Shown here: positions 1 to 5,079 of the stretch, one piece after another
Position numbering within the stretch: position 1 is the stretch's first letter
How the letters are laid out: each line of letters begins with the position of its first letter
From: Ferruginibacter sp.
Lineage (GTDB): Bacteria > Bacteroidota > Bacteroidia > Chitinophagales > Chitinophagaceae
Reading direction: 5' to 3'
DNA length: 5,079 nucleotides
NCBI GenBank assembly: GCA_025352435.1
Contig: JANXTN010000108.1
Location: 1 to 5,079, forward strand
Translations under genes and position numbers: made by a program
The notes under the pieces: model-generated
Database searches by the model: none
Told to the model about the DNA's origin: nothing
What the model saw: only the letters and a program-made list of their open reading frames with translations

Positions 1-6
1 TTAAAA

Positions 7-828
7 ATGAAAAAATTTGTTGTTCTTTTTGCTTTTTGTTTGTCTTTTGGGTTGTGTTGTTTTGCAACTGTAGATACTGTTTCTATTTACAGTAATGCAA
101 TGCACAAAAACATAAAAGCCGTGGTGATAAAGCCCGCATCATACAAAAAAGAAAAGGACTTTGCTGTAGTTTATTTATTGCATGGGGCGTATGGAAAATT
201 TGATAATTGGATCAAAAAGGTACCGGCTATTCAAGCTTATGCAGATCAATTTAAAATATTAATTGTTTGCCCGGATGGTGCTTCTACGAGTTGGTATTTT
301 GATAGTCCAATAGATTCAACCTATAAATATGAAACGCATGTTGCTGTTGAAGTACCTGCATATATTGATGCAAATTACAACACAAAAAAAGACAGAAAAT
401 ATAGAGCGATTGCGGGTTTGAGCATGGGTGGCCATGGTGCTTTGTTTCTTGCATTCCGCCATTCAGAAACTTTTGGTGCTTGCGGAAGCATGAGTGGTGC
501 TCTGGTTGTTGAAAGCATTACAAAAGGTTATGATGTAGATAAAAGGCTTGGAAATTATGAGAGCAATAAATCTAGGTATAAAGAAATGAGTGTCTTAAAT
601 ATTATTGAAAACAAGCCAAAAGATTCTTTGGTAATTATAATAGATTGCGGTTTGCAGGATTTTGTTTATCCAATGAGTAAGGCGGTACACGAAAAAATGG
701 TTAAGTTAAAAATTGCTCATGATTATATTGAAAGGCCGGGTAAACATGATTGGCCATATTGGTCAAATGCGGTAGGATACCAACTGATGTTTTTTAAAAA
801 TTATTTTGATAAGGCTGAGAAATTATAA
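7..828 (+). CDS. Secreted alpha/beta-hydrolase, esterase D/FrmB-like family
   Basis: Complete 273-residue protein. Residues 1-20 form a signal peptide (MKK followed by a hydrophobic Phe/Leu/Cys-rich core, ending near CCFA), so it should be exported to the periplasm or cell surface. The rest matches the putative esterase family (Pfam Esterase, COG0627): the oxyanion-region motif LLHGAYG is at 57-63, PDG at 89-91, and the nucleophile elbow GLSMGG at 137-142 places the catalytic serine at 139. The likely acid is D218 (DCGLQDF) and the likely histidine is H247 (GKHDWPYW). Family members hydrolyse carboxylic esters, including S-formylglutathione, acyl sugars and feruloyl or acetyl esters on polysaccharides; the substrate here cannot be read from sequence. 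The length is normal and the triad looks intact. The ATG is only 6 bases from the window edge, so the promoter is not visible; the start is chosen because it gives a clean signal peptide. The 3' end overlaps the convergent acetyltransferase gene by 6 bases. Confidence 0.9.
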   Translation: MKKFVVLFAFCLSFGLCCFATVDTVSIYSNAMHKNIKAVVIKPASYKKEKDFAVVYLLHGAYGKFDNWIKKVPAIQAYADQFKILIVCPDGASTSWYFDSPIDSTYKYETHVAVEVPAYIDANYNTKKDRKYRAIAGLSMGGHGALFLAFRHSETFGACGSMSGALVVESITKGYDVDKRLGNYESNKSRYKEMSVLNIIENKPKDSLVIIIDCGLQDFVYPMSKAVHEKMVKLKIAHDYIERPGKHDWPYWSNAVGYQLMFFKNYFDKAEKL

Positions 829-1317
829 TTGCTTTACCATCACATAATCATCCATTACATATCCATTTCCAATGTTAATTACTTCTTCTTTTGAAATATT
901 GAAACCTTTTTTATCGTAAAAGTTTTTTGCAGGATTGTATTTGTTTACATTCAACTCGAGCAAGCATGCACCTGCTTTTTTGCTTTCTGCACACACATAA
1001 TTAAGCATAAAAGTGCCAACACCTTTTGTGTGCAGCGTAGTGAGGACGTATAATTTATGCAAACGAAATATGGTAGATTCTTCCTTAGATTTTTTAGAAA
1101 AGGATGCAAAACCAATTGGCGTTTCACCTTCTAAAACAATAATAAATCGGTGTCCCTTTTCAAGTTGCGCTTCTAATGCGTCCTGACTATAAATTAGATC
1201 GAGCATGTACCTAATCTGCTCCGAGGAAATTATCTCCCTATAACAAACAGGCCATATTGTTTCTGCTAAATCTTTTATTCTGGGTAAATCTTTTACGGTA
1301 GCAATTTGTATTTCCAT
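823..1317 (-). CDS. GNAT-family N-acetyltransferase
   Basis: Complete 164-residue cytoplasmic protein with the GNAT fold (Pfam Acetyltransf_1). The N-terminal part (IRxATxxDLPxIxxLA-like, residues 3-18) is the usual beta1-alpha1 opening. Strand beta4 and motif A run over residues 86-107: LHKLYVL is followed by HTKGVGT at 96-102, the Q/R-x-x-G-x-G/A loop that binds the acetyl-CoA pyrophosphate, with H96 in the Q/R position. Motif B is at about 121-139 (ELNVNKYNPAKNFYDKKGF); N128 and Y134 sit where many GNATs place the CoA-contacting Asn and the general-acid Tyr. The family transfers an acetyl group from acetyl-CoA to an amine on a small molecule or protein; the acceptor is unknown. Its ATG overlaps the stop of the upstream gene in a TAATG arrangement, so it is probably translated by coupling from the same mRNA. 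The stop lies in a palindrome shared with the convergent hydrolase gene. Confidence 0.9.
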   Translation of the reverse strand: MEIQIATVKDLPRIKDLAETIWPVCYREIISSEQIRYMLDLIYSQDALEAQLEKGHRFIIVLEGETPIGFASFSKKSKEESTIFRLHKLYVLTTLHTKGVGTFMLNYVCAESKKAGACLLELNVNKYNPAKNFYDKKGFNISKEEVINIGNGYVMDDYVMVKQL

Positions 1318-1796
1318 TACTTCAGTATCAGTTTTAAATCCGGCGCATACATAATTCTACCTTGAGGATCTTTCACAACTATTGCAAAAAAGAATAATTC
1401 TTCGCCTCGGTTTAAGTTCTCTCTTACAGCGTTCAACCATAGTTTCGGTAAGGGGGAGGTTTTAAACATAGATGATTTGATAGAAGATGTTTTACTAGCC
1501 TTACCTGTGTTTTCATCTTCGGTGGTTACAATTTTTTTATATAAAAACTGATAAGAGGATAGTGTGTAAACTACATTTTTAGCGTCAGTTATTTTTAGTG
1601 AAAGGCCGATAATGCTGTCTGCCATTTGCGGGGCGGCGATGTATGAAGTGTCTTTAAAACCACCAAGCGACGTTGTAAGTTTTGGAACCTTATATTTTAC
1701 AAATGTTGTTGTTTTTACGGGCTTAGGTTTCTGCGCATACGAAAAAGTAAAAGCGAAAAGCAAAATGGGTAAAAGAAGATGTCTAAATATTTTCAT
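1317..1796 (-). CDS. Small secreted protein of unknown function
   Basis: I do not recognise a named family. The frame is open from an ATG at 1823, but the ATG at 1796 is preferred: it gives a 159-residue protein opening directly with a classic signal peptide (MKIFRHL, then a Leu/Phe-rich core, then SYAQ, cleavage after about residue 21), and the 1823 ATG touches the T-run of the valS terminator and would add only nine non-signal residues. The mature part starts Lys/Pro-rich, is predicted mainly beta, and contains a Ser/Thr/Lys-rich stretch (about 98-113). The C-terminal 35 residues (LNRGEELFFFAIVVKDPQGRI...PDLKLIL) resemble the last strands of the C-terminal domain of gliding/T9SS protein GldM, where a 'xxRGDxxxFxxIxxxDxxGxxxxxPxxxxxI' pattern recurs; this is inference from pattern only. 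Its stop overlaps the start of the GNAT gene by one base. Periplasmic or outer-membrane-associated location is expected, but there is no lipobox cysteine. Confidence 0.75.
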   Translation of the reverse strand: MKIFRHLLLPILLFAFTFSYAQKPKPVKTTTFVKYKVPKLTTSLGGFKDTSYIAAPQMADSIIGLSLKITDAKNVVYTLSSYQFLYKKIVTTEDENTGKASKTSSIKSSMFKTSPLPKLWLNAVRENLNRGEELFFFAIVVKDPQGRIMYAPDLKLILK

Positions 1797-1823
1797 TATA
1801 CAATTTAAACAGATTTTAAGCAT

Positions 1824-1858
1824 AAAAAAACTGCATGAAATATTTTAACATGCAGTTT
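1824..1858 (-). terminator. Rho-independent terminator of valS
   Basis: On the minus strand a perfect 10-bp stem (AAACTGCATG at 1858-1849, CATGCAGTTT at 1837-1828) encloses an 11-base AT-rich loop. The 3' arm runs straight into a T-tract of seven in total (1830-1824). It begins 23 bases after the valS stop at 1882, where a terminator is expected. It separates valS from the secreted-protein/GNAT pair downstream on the same strand. On the plus strand the second arm is followed by only TTT, so it is not a convincing bidirectional terminator. Confidence 0.88.
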
Positions 1859-1881
1859 CAATAAAGTCCTTAAAGACTCTG

Positions 1882-4641
1882 TTATTTCAAGAGACTCAAA
1901 CTTTCCTCAATAATTTTTATTTTTTCTTCAGCATCAGCTTTTTTCTTTTGCTCTAGTGCTAGTATTTCAGGCTTAGCATTAGTTACAAATTTTTCGTTAC
2001 CAAGCTTCTTTTCTATAGTGTGTAAAAATCCTTTAAGGTGTTTTAATTCTTTTTCCAGATCTTCCTGTTGCCCGGCAACATTAAGCGGCTGCTCCGTTTC
2101 CACATAAAATTTATCTTTTCCAATTACTGTGGTAATGCTACCTGGTACAGCATCTTTCACATAGGCTATTGACTCGCTGTTTATTTGCTTAGCAAGAATA
2201 TTTTCTATACTTTTATAAATTTCTGTTTCGGCAGTATCTATATGTATTTTTATTTTTTCTTTGGGCTTTATTTGGTTTTTATTTCTCACATCTCTTAGTC
2301 CGGAGATGATATTTTTCAGCAAAACTCCTTCATGTAAAACAGTACCATCAAAATCTTCCGCTGCATCAGTAACCTTAATGCACAAGTCCTGCTTTCTTTC
2401 GTCAAGCCAATGAGAAATTTCTTCTGTAACAAATGGCATAAAGGGGTGTAGTAATTCCATCAGCGCTGTGAAAAATTGAACAGTTTTAGCATAAACTGAT
2501 TTATCAATGGGTTGTTCAAAACCTGGCTTTACCCATTCCAAATACCAACTACAAAAGTCATCCCATATCAAAGAATATATAACCTTTAGTGCTTCGCTTA
2601 ATTTAAACTGGTTCAGCATTTCATTCACCTCAGTTTTCACTTCATTAAGTCTTGCGTCGAACCAGTTTAAAGCAAAGTTGTAAGTTGTAAGTTCTAAGTG
2701 GATACCCGAAGTGGCATTGCTTAAAATTTCTGACTTATCACTTACAACTTTTGACTTATTACTTCCAACTTCTGACTTATCACTTACAACTATTCTCCCT
2801 TCCCACATCTTCACCAACTTCAGCGCATTCCACATTTTGTTATTAAAATTCCTTCCCTGTTCCAGCGCACTTTCATCAAATAAAATATCATTACCTGCCG
2901 GCGAAGCAATCATAATTCCAAACCTTACTGCATCTGCACCGTATTGGTCTATCAAGCCAAGTAAATCAGGCGAGTTACCCAACTGCTTGCTCATTTTTCT
3001 GCCTTGTTTATCCCGTACCATTCCGGTGAAATAAACATCTTTAAAAGGCAACTCCTGTTTAAAAGCATAACCCGCCATTACCATTCTAGCTACCCAAAAG
3101 AAAATAATATCCTGCCCTGTAACAAGCGTCGTTGTTGGGTAATAGTAATTAACCTCTGCATTATTGGGATTGCTTATGCCCTTAAAAACTTCCATTGGCC
3201 ACAGCCATGATGAGAACCATGTATCCAGACAATCTTCATCTTGTAAAAGCCCCTCCTGTCCTCCGCCGAGGGGAGGCATAGCACCGTACTTTTTTAAATA
3301 TTCTTTTTCTGCTTCTGCCTTATTCTCTGCTACCACAAAATTCCCTTCCTCATCGTACCATGCAGGTATTTGCTGACCCCACCAAAGTTGCCTGCTTATG
3401 CACCAGTCTTTAATATTGTCCATCCAATGGGCATATGTATTTTTTGCTTTGTTTGGATGAAATTTTATTTTGTCTTCCGCTACAGCTGAAGCAATCTCAG
3501 GATTTAAAGAAATAAACTTCTTCATATCCATAAACCACTGCAACGATAGCCTGCTTTCAATTACGGCACCCGTTCTTTCACTTGTACCAACCTGGCCTTT
3601 GTAATCTTCTGTTTTTTGTAACTGACCAATAGCAGCAATGTCTTCTGCAATTTTTTTGCGGAGCACAAAACGGTCTAGTCCTGCATACGAAATAATGGTA
3701 TCGTTTATAAGTTCATCTTCCAATTCTTCAGCAGTAAATTTTCCCTCTGCATTTAATGTATTCAATGCTCTCAGGTTATGTTTTCTACCAAGCTCATTGT
3801 CATTTTTGTCATGCGCCGGGGTAACTTTTAGTGCACCTGTCCCAAAATCAGATGTTACATATTCATCTGCAATGATGGGTATTCTTCTTTCTATAACAGG
3901 TACAATAACTTCTTTTCCAACAAGAGCTTTGTAACGTTCATCCAAAGGATTTACACAAATAGCAACATCTCCTAAAATCGTTTCAGGCCTCGTGGTAGCA
4001 ACGGTTATACCGCCTTCGCTGCCATCTGCGAATGGATAAGTAACATAATATAATTTTGAATCTACATCCTTAAAAATAACCTCTTCATCACTCAATGCCG
4101 TCTTGCTTGCTGGGTCCCAGTTTACCATGCGCAAGCGTCTATAAATTATTCCGTCTTTGTGCAGTTTTACAAATATTTCAATTACAGATTTGTAGTAATT
4201 CGGGTCCATCGTAAATGCAGTACGATCCCAATCTAAACTGCAACCCATTTTCTTTAATTGCTCTAAAATAATGCCGCCATATTTTTCTTTCCATTCCCAA
4301 GCATAGGCTAAAAATTCTTCTCTTGTAAGAGATGATTTTGTAATTCCTCTTTCCCTCAACATAGCCACCACTTTGGCTTCTGTGGCTATAGATGCATGAT
4401 CTGTACCCGGTACCCAGCATGCATTTTTGCCTTGCATACGAGCACGGCGAATTAAAATATCCTGTATTGTATTGTTCAAACAATGACCCATATGCAGCAC
4501 GCCCGTTACGTTTGGCGGCGGCATCACAATTGTATAAGCCTCACGTTTATCGGGCACACTTTTAAAATAACCGTTGTTCATCCAGTGGCTGTACCATTTT
4601 TTCTCTATTTCCTGTGGCTCAAAATTTTTAGAAAATTCCAT
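1882..4641 (-). CDS. valS: Valine--tRNA ligase (ValRS)
   Basis: Complete 919-residue class Ia aminoacyl-tRNA synthetase that charges tRNA-Val in the cytoplasm and edits mischarged threonine. In order: the Rossmann catalytic core with the HIGH signature as HMGH (50-53, in PPPNVTGVLHMGH) and GTDHASIATE after it; the CP1 editing domain, about 190-345, with TTRPET (216-221) and AHDKND (276-281); return to the core with DWCISRQLWWGQQIPAW (412-428), DTWFSSWLWP and DIIFFWVARM; KMSKS as KMSKQ (549-553), a form I recall in other Bacteroidota ValRS and not a sign of inactivity; the anticodon-binding domain, about 657-800 (WDDFCSWYLE at 693-702); and the C-terminal tRNA-contacting coiled coil, about 850-917 (FVTNAKPEI at 885-893). 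The family in this phylum is usually about 870-880 residues by recollection; the excess lies largely in a repeat-derived insert at about 616-656. A second odd loop (PPLGGGQEG, 456-464) is encoded by a GC-rich hairpin. The start is fixed by the conserved N-terminus and the promoter 27 bases upstream. It is transcribed alone and ends at the terminator at 1858-1824. Confidence 0.98.
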   Translation of the reverse strand: MEFSKNFEPQEIEKKWYSHWMNNGYFKSVPDKREAYTIVMPPPNVTGVLHMGHCLNNTIQDILIRRARMQGKNACWVPGTDHASIATEAKVVAMLRERGITKSSLTREEFLAYAWEWKEKYGGIILEQLKKMGCSLDWDRTAFTMDPNYYKSVIEIFVKLHKDGIIYRRLRMVNWDPASKTALSDEEVIFKDVDSKLYYVTYPFADGSEGGITVATTRPETILGDVAICVNPLDERYKALVGKEVIVPVIERRIPIIADEYVTSDFGTGALKVTPAHDKNDNELGRKHNLRALNTLNAEGKFTAEELEDELINDTIISYAGLDRFVLRKKIAEDIAAIGQLQKTEDYKGQVGTSERTGAVIESRLSLQWFMDMKKFISLNPEIASAVAEDKIKFHPNKAKNTYAHWMDNIKDWCISRQLWWGQQIPAWYDEEGNFVVAENKAEAEKEYLKKYGAMPPLGGGQEGLLQDEDCLDTWFSSWLWPMEVFKGISNPNNAEVNYYYPTTTLVTGQDIIFFWVARMVMAGYAFKQELPFKDVYFTGMVRDKQGRKMSKQLGNSPDLLGLIDQYGADAVRFGIMIASPAGNDILFDESALEQGRNFNNKMWNALKLVKMWEGRIVVSDKSEVGSNKSKVVSDKSEILSNATSGIHLELTTYNFALNWFDARLNEVKTEVNEMLNQFKLSEALKVIYSLIWDDFCSWYLEWVKPGFEQPIDKSVYAKTVQFFTALMELLHPFMPFVTEEISHWLDERKQDLCIKVTDAAEDFDGTVLHEGVLLKNIISGLRDVRNKNQIKPKEKIKIHIDTAETEIYKSIENILAKQINSESIAYVKDAVPGSITTVIGKDKFYVETEQPLNVAGQQEDLEKELKHLKGFLHTIEKKLGNEKFVTNAKPEILALEQKKKADAEEKIKIIEESLSLLK
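2673..2794. repeat. Inverted array of degenerate heptamers inside valS
   Basis: On the plus strand, 2732-2794 is nine consecutive heptamers of the form NACTTNN: GACTTAT, CACTTAC, AACTTTT, GACTTAT, TACTTCC, AACTTCT, GACTTAT, CACTTAC, AACTATT (only the last departs from ACTT). They group into three 21-base units; units 1 and 3 differ at one base, units 1 and 2 at three. Read on the minus strand, 2700-2673 gives four more: CACTTAG, AACTTAC, AACTTAC, AACTTTG. The two arms face each other across a 31-base spacer, so they can pair (perfect example: AAAGTTGTAAG at 2674-2684 with CTTACAACTTT at 2741-2751). Because three heptamers equal seven codons, the array stays in frame and encodes VVSDKSE, VGSNKSK, VVSDKSE at residues 618-638, then HLELTTYNF at 648-656 from the opposite arm. 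Confidence 0.9.
3252..3276. repeat. GC-rich bulged hairpin inside valS
   Basis: On the plus strand CCTCC (3252-3256), a 3-base TGT bulge, CCTC (3260-3263), a CGCC loop, GAGG (3268-3271) and GGAGG (3272-3276) form a nine-pair stem with one bulge. The segment is far richer in GC than the AT-rich gene around it. It encodes PPLGGGQEG (ValRS residues 456-464) in a variable loop just before the conserved QDEDCLDTWFSSW. It resembles short CCTCC/GGAGG palindromes of the REP type, but membership of a repeat family cannot be shown from one copy. Confidence 0.55.
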
Positions 4642-4667
4642 TCTTGCAATTGTTTTTTTGAATGCGG

Positions 4668-4675
4668 CGAAGGTA
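4668..4675 (-). promoter_or_regulatory. Probable valS promoter, Bacteroidota-type -7 box
   Basis: Read on the minus strand this is TACCTTCG, seven of eight matches to the Bacteroidota sigma-A -7 consensus TAnnTTTG. It lies 26 bases before the valS ATG, giving a short A-rich leader (TTCAAAAAAACAATTG) without a Shine-Dalgarno sequence, as is usual in this phylum. I find no good -33 TTTG at the standard spacing; an A-run and the half of a palindrome occupy that place. The assignment rests on the -7 box and position. Confidence 0.6.
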
Positions 4676-4700
4676 CAAAAACCGCTTCGCTTTTTTTGTA
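4674..4700. repeat. Inverted repeat overlapping the valS promoter
   Basis: Arms TACAAAAA (4674-4681) and TTTTTGTA (4693-4700) are perfect 8-bp inverted repeats around an 11-base centre that itself holds GC-TTC-GC. The left arm shares its TA with the first two bases of the valS -7 box, so a protein bound here would cover the -7 to about -33 region. It could be an operator, but A/T-run arms also arise easily by chance in AT-rich DNA. Confidence 0.4.
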
Positions 4701-4770
4701 TTTGGGAGGGTGAACAAAGAAGCAGCTATGGTCAACTTCATTGGCGTCGCACGTTTCATCTTCAGTTATT

Positions 4771-4831
4771 TATTTAGCTTTAATTGTGCAACAGGGATTT
4801 TCAAACGATAAAAATTAAAATCAGCTAAATA
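4771..4831 (+). promoter_or_regulatory. Long bulged stem-loop just before the transposase start
   Basis: TATTTAGC (4771-4778) pairs perfectly with GCTAAATA (4824-4831), and TTTAATT (4779-4785) pairs with AATTAAA (4813-4819). The result is a 15-pair stem interrupted only by a 4-base ATCA bulge (4820-4823) on the 3' side, with a 27-base apical loop (4786-4812). It ends two bases before the ATG at 4834, so in the mRNA it would bury the ribosome-binding region. IS200/IS605 elements are known for imperfect end hairpins bound by the transposase and, in IS200, for a structure that hides the tnpA start; the same role here is inference. Confidence 0.6.
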
Positions 4832-4833
4832 TT

Positions 4834-5079
4834 ATGGCTAACACTTATACTCAATTGTACGTTCATTTAATTTTTTCTCCAAAAAACAGACAGGCGTTAA
4901 TTACGAAAGCTTTTAAAAATGATCTGGAGAAATACATTACAGGCATTGTCCAAAACAATAAGCACAAAATGCTTGCTATCAGTTCAATGCCAGACCATAT
5001 TCATATTTTTATTGGCTATAATGTAAATCAACTCTCACCTGATTTAGTGGAAAATATTAAAACCTCCAGCAATCAATGG
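4834..5079 (+). CDS. tnpA: IS200/IS605-like Y1 transposase, 5' part (cut by window end)
   Basis: The frame is open for 82 codons from the ATG to the last base with no stop, so the gene continues beyond the window; the family is usually about 140-155 residues. The N-terminus MANTYTQLYVHLIFSPKNRQ, then LEKYITGIVQNNKHKMLAIS and MPDHIHIFIG, is typical of the Y1 (Transposase_17, COG1943) family. H55-I56-H57 is the HUH metal-binding motif that positions the 5' end of single-stranded DNA during cutting. The catalytic tyrosine normally lies near residue 120 and would be off the window, so activity cannot be judged. These enzymes move single-stranded elements flanked by hairpins; related RAYT proteins act on scattered REP palindromes. 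The gene is divergent from valS, with 192 bases between them. No TnpB partner is visible. The start follows the family N-terminus; there is no Shine-Dalgarno sequence and a stem-loop abuts the start. Confidence 0.9.
   Translation, partial: MANTYTQLYVHLIFSPKNRQALITKAFKNDLEKYITGIVQNNKHKMLAISSMPDHIHIFIGYNVNQLSPDLVENIKTSSNQW

Noticed and set aside
1612..1848. Plus-strand 78-codon frame opposite the secreted-protein gene
   Set aside because: It runs through the terminator hairpin and opposes a gene with a clear signal peptide; there is no independent support.
2732..2794. Three 21-base units as a CRISPR array
   Set aside because: The units abut with no spacers, are degenerate, and are built of heptamers; they lie in frame within valS.
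2980..2997. KMSKQ in place of KMSKS in ValRS as a sign of inactivity
   Set aside because: I recall this variant in other Bacteroidota ValRS, and the remaining catalytic and editing motifs are intact.
2711..3934. Several plus-strand open frames of 68-107 codons opposite valS
   Set aside because: They are antisense to a well-conserved gene, show no recognisable domains or start context, and have composition set by the valS codons.
4178..4483. Minus-strand 101-codon frame within valS
   Set aside because: It is an out-of-frame shadow of the N-terminal catalytic region of valS.
4470..4484. Short palindrome ATTGTT-CA-AACAAT in valS
   Set aside because: It encodes the conserved CLNNTIQ segment after HMGH and is explained by the codons.
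4733..4764. Near-direct repeat CAACTTCA / CATCTTCA upstream of the transposase
   Set aside because: Eight bases with one mismatch is not beyond chance; it could be part of an element end but cannot be supported alone.
4483..4777. Two plus-strand frames crossing the valS start and promoter
   Set aside because: They cover the conserved ValRS N-terminus on the opposite strand and the promoter, and end before the transposase; no domain is recognisable.

Overview
The window is AT-rich and looks like chromosomal DNA from a member of the Bacteroidota, probably near Chitinophagaceae. This is inferred from four things: the flavor of the valyl-tRNA synthetase (HMGH and KMSKQ signatures), signal peptides ending in ...YAQ, a promoter -7 box of the TAnnTTTG type with no Shine-Dalgarno sequence, and a transposase beginning MANTYTQ, a type common in this phylum. 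No species can be named from the sequence alone.

Layout from left to right. (1) 7-828, plus strand: a secreted alpha/beta-hydrolase of the esterase D/FrmB-like family. (2) 823-1317, minus strand: a GNAT acetyltransferase whose stop codon overlaps the hydrolase stop in a convergent, palindromic junction. (3) 1317-1796, minus strand: a small secreted protein of unknown function, joined to the GNAT gene by a TAATG stop/start overlap, so the two probably form a translationally coupled pair. (4) 1824-1858: a strong rho-independent terminator for the gene to its right. (5) 1882-4641, minus strand: valS, complete, with a promoter box just upstream. (6) 4642-4833: a 192-base divergent intergenic region holding the valS promoter, a palindrome on it, and a long bulged stem-loop ending two bases before the next gene. 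(7) 4834 to the right edge, plus strand: the first 82 codons of an IS200/IS605-like Y1 (HUH) transposase, cut by the window end.

The genes do not form one obvious pathway: valS is housekeeping, and the others look like ordinary accessory or envelope genes. The most interesting signal is inside valS. A 122-base inverted array of degenerate heptamers (NACTTNN) is carried in frame and adds a Ser/Lys/Asp-rich stretch between the catalytic core and the anticodon-binding domain. A second, GC-rich bulged hairpin lies in another variable loop of the same gene. Both look like small repeat elements absorbed into an essential gene. A Y1 transposase, of the class that elsewhere acts on or spreads palindromic repeats, sits next door, but no link between them is shown. 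I see no RNA genes, CRISPR array or defence system, and no clear multi-gene novel system.
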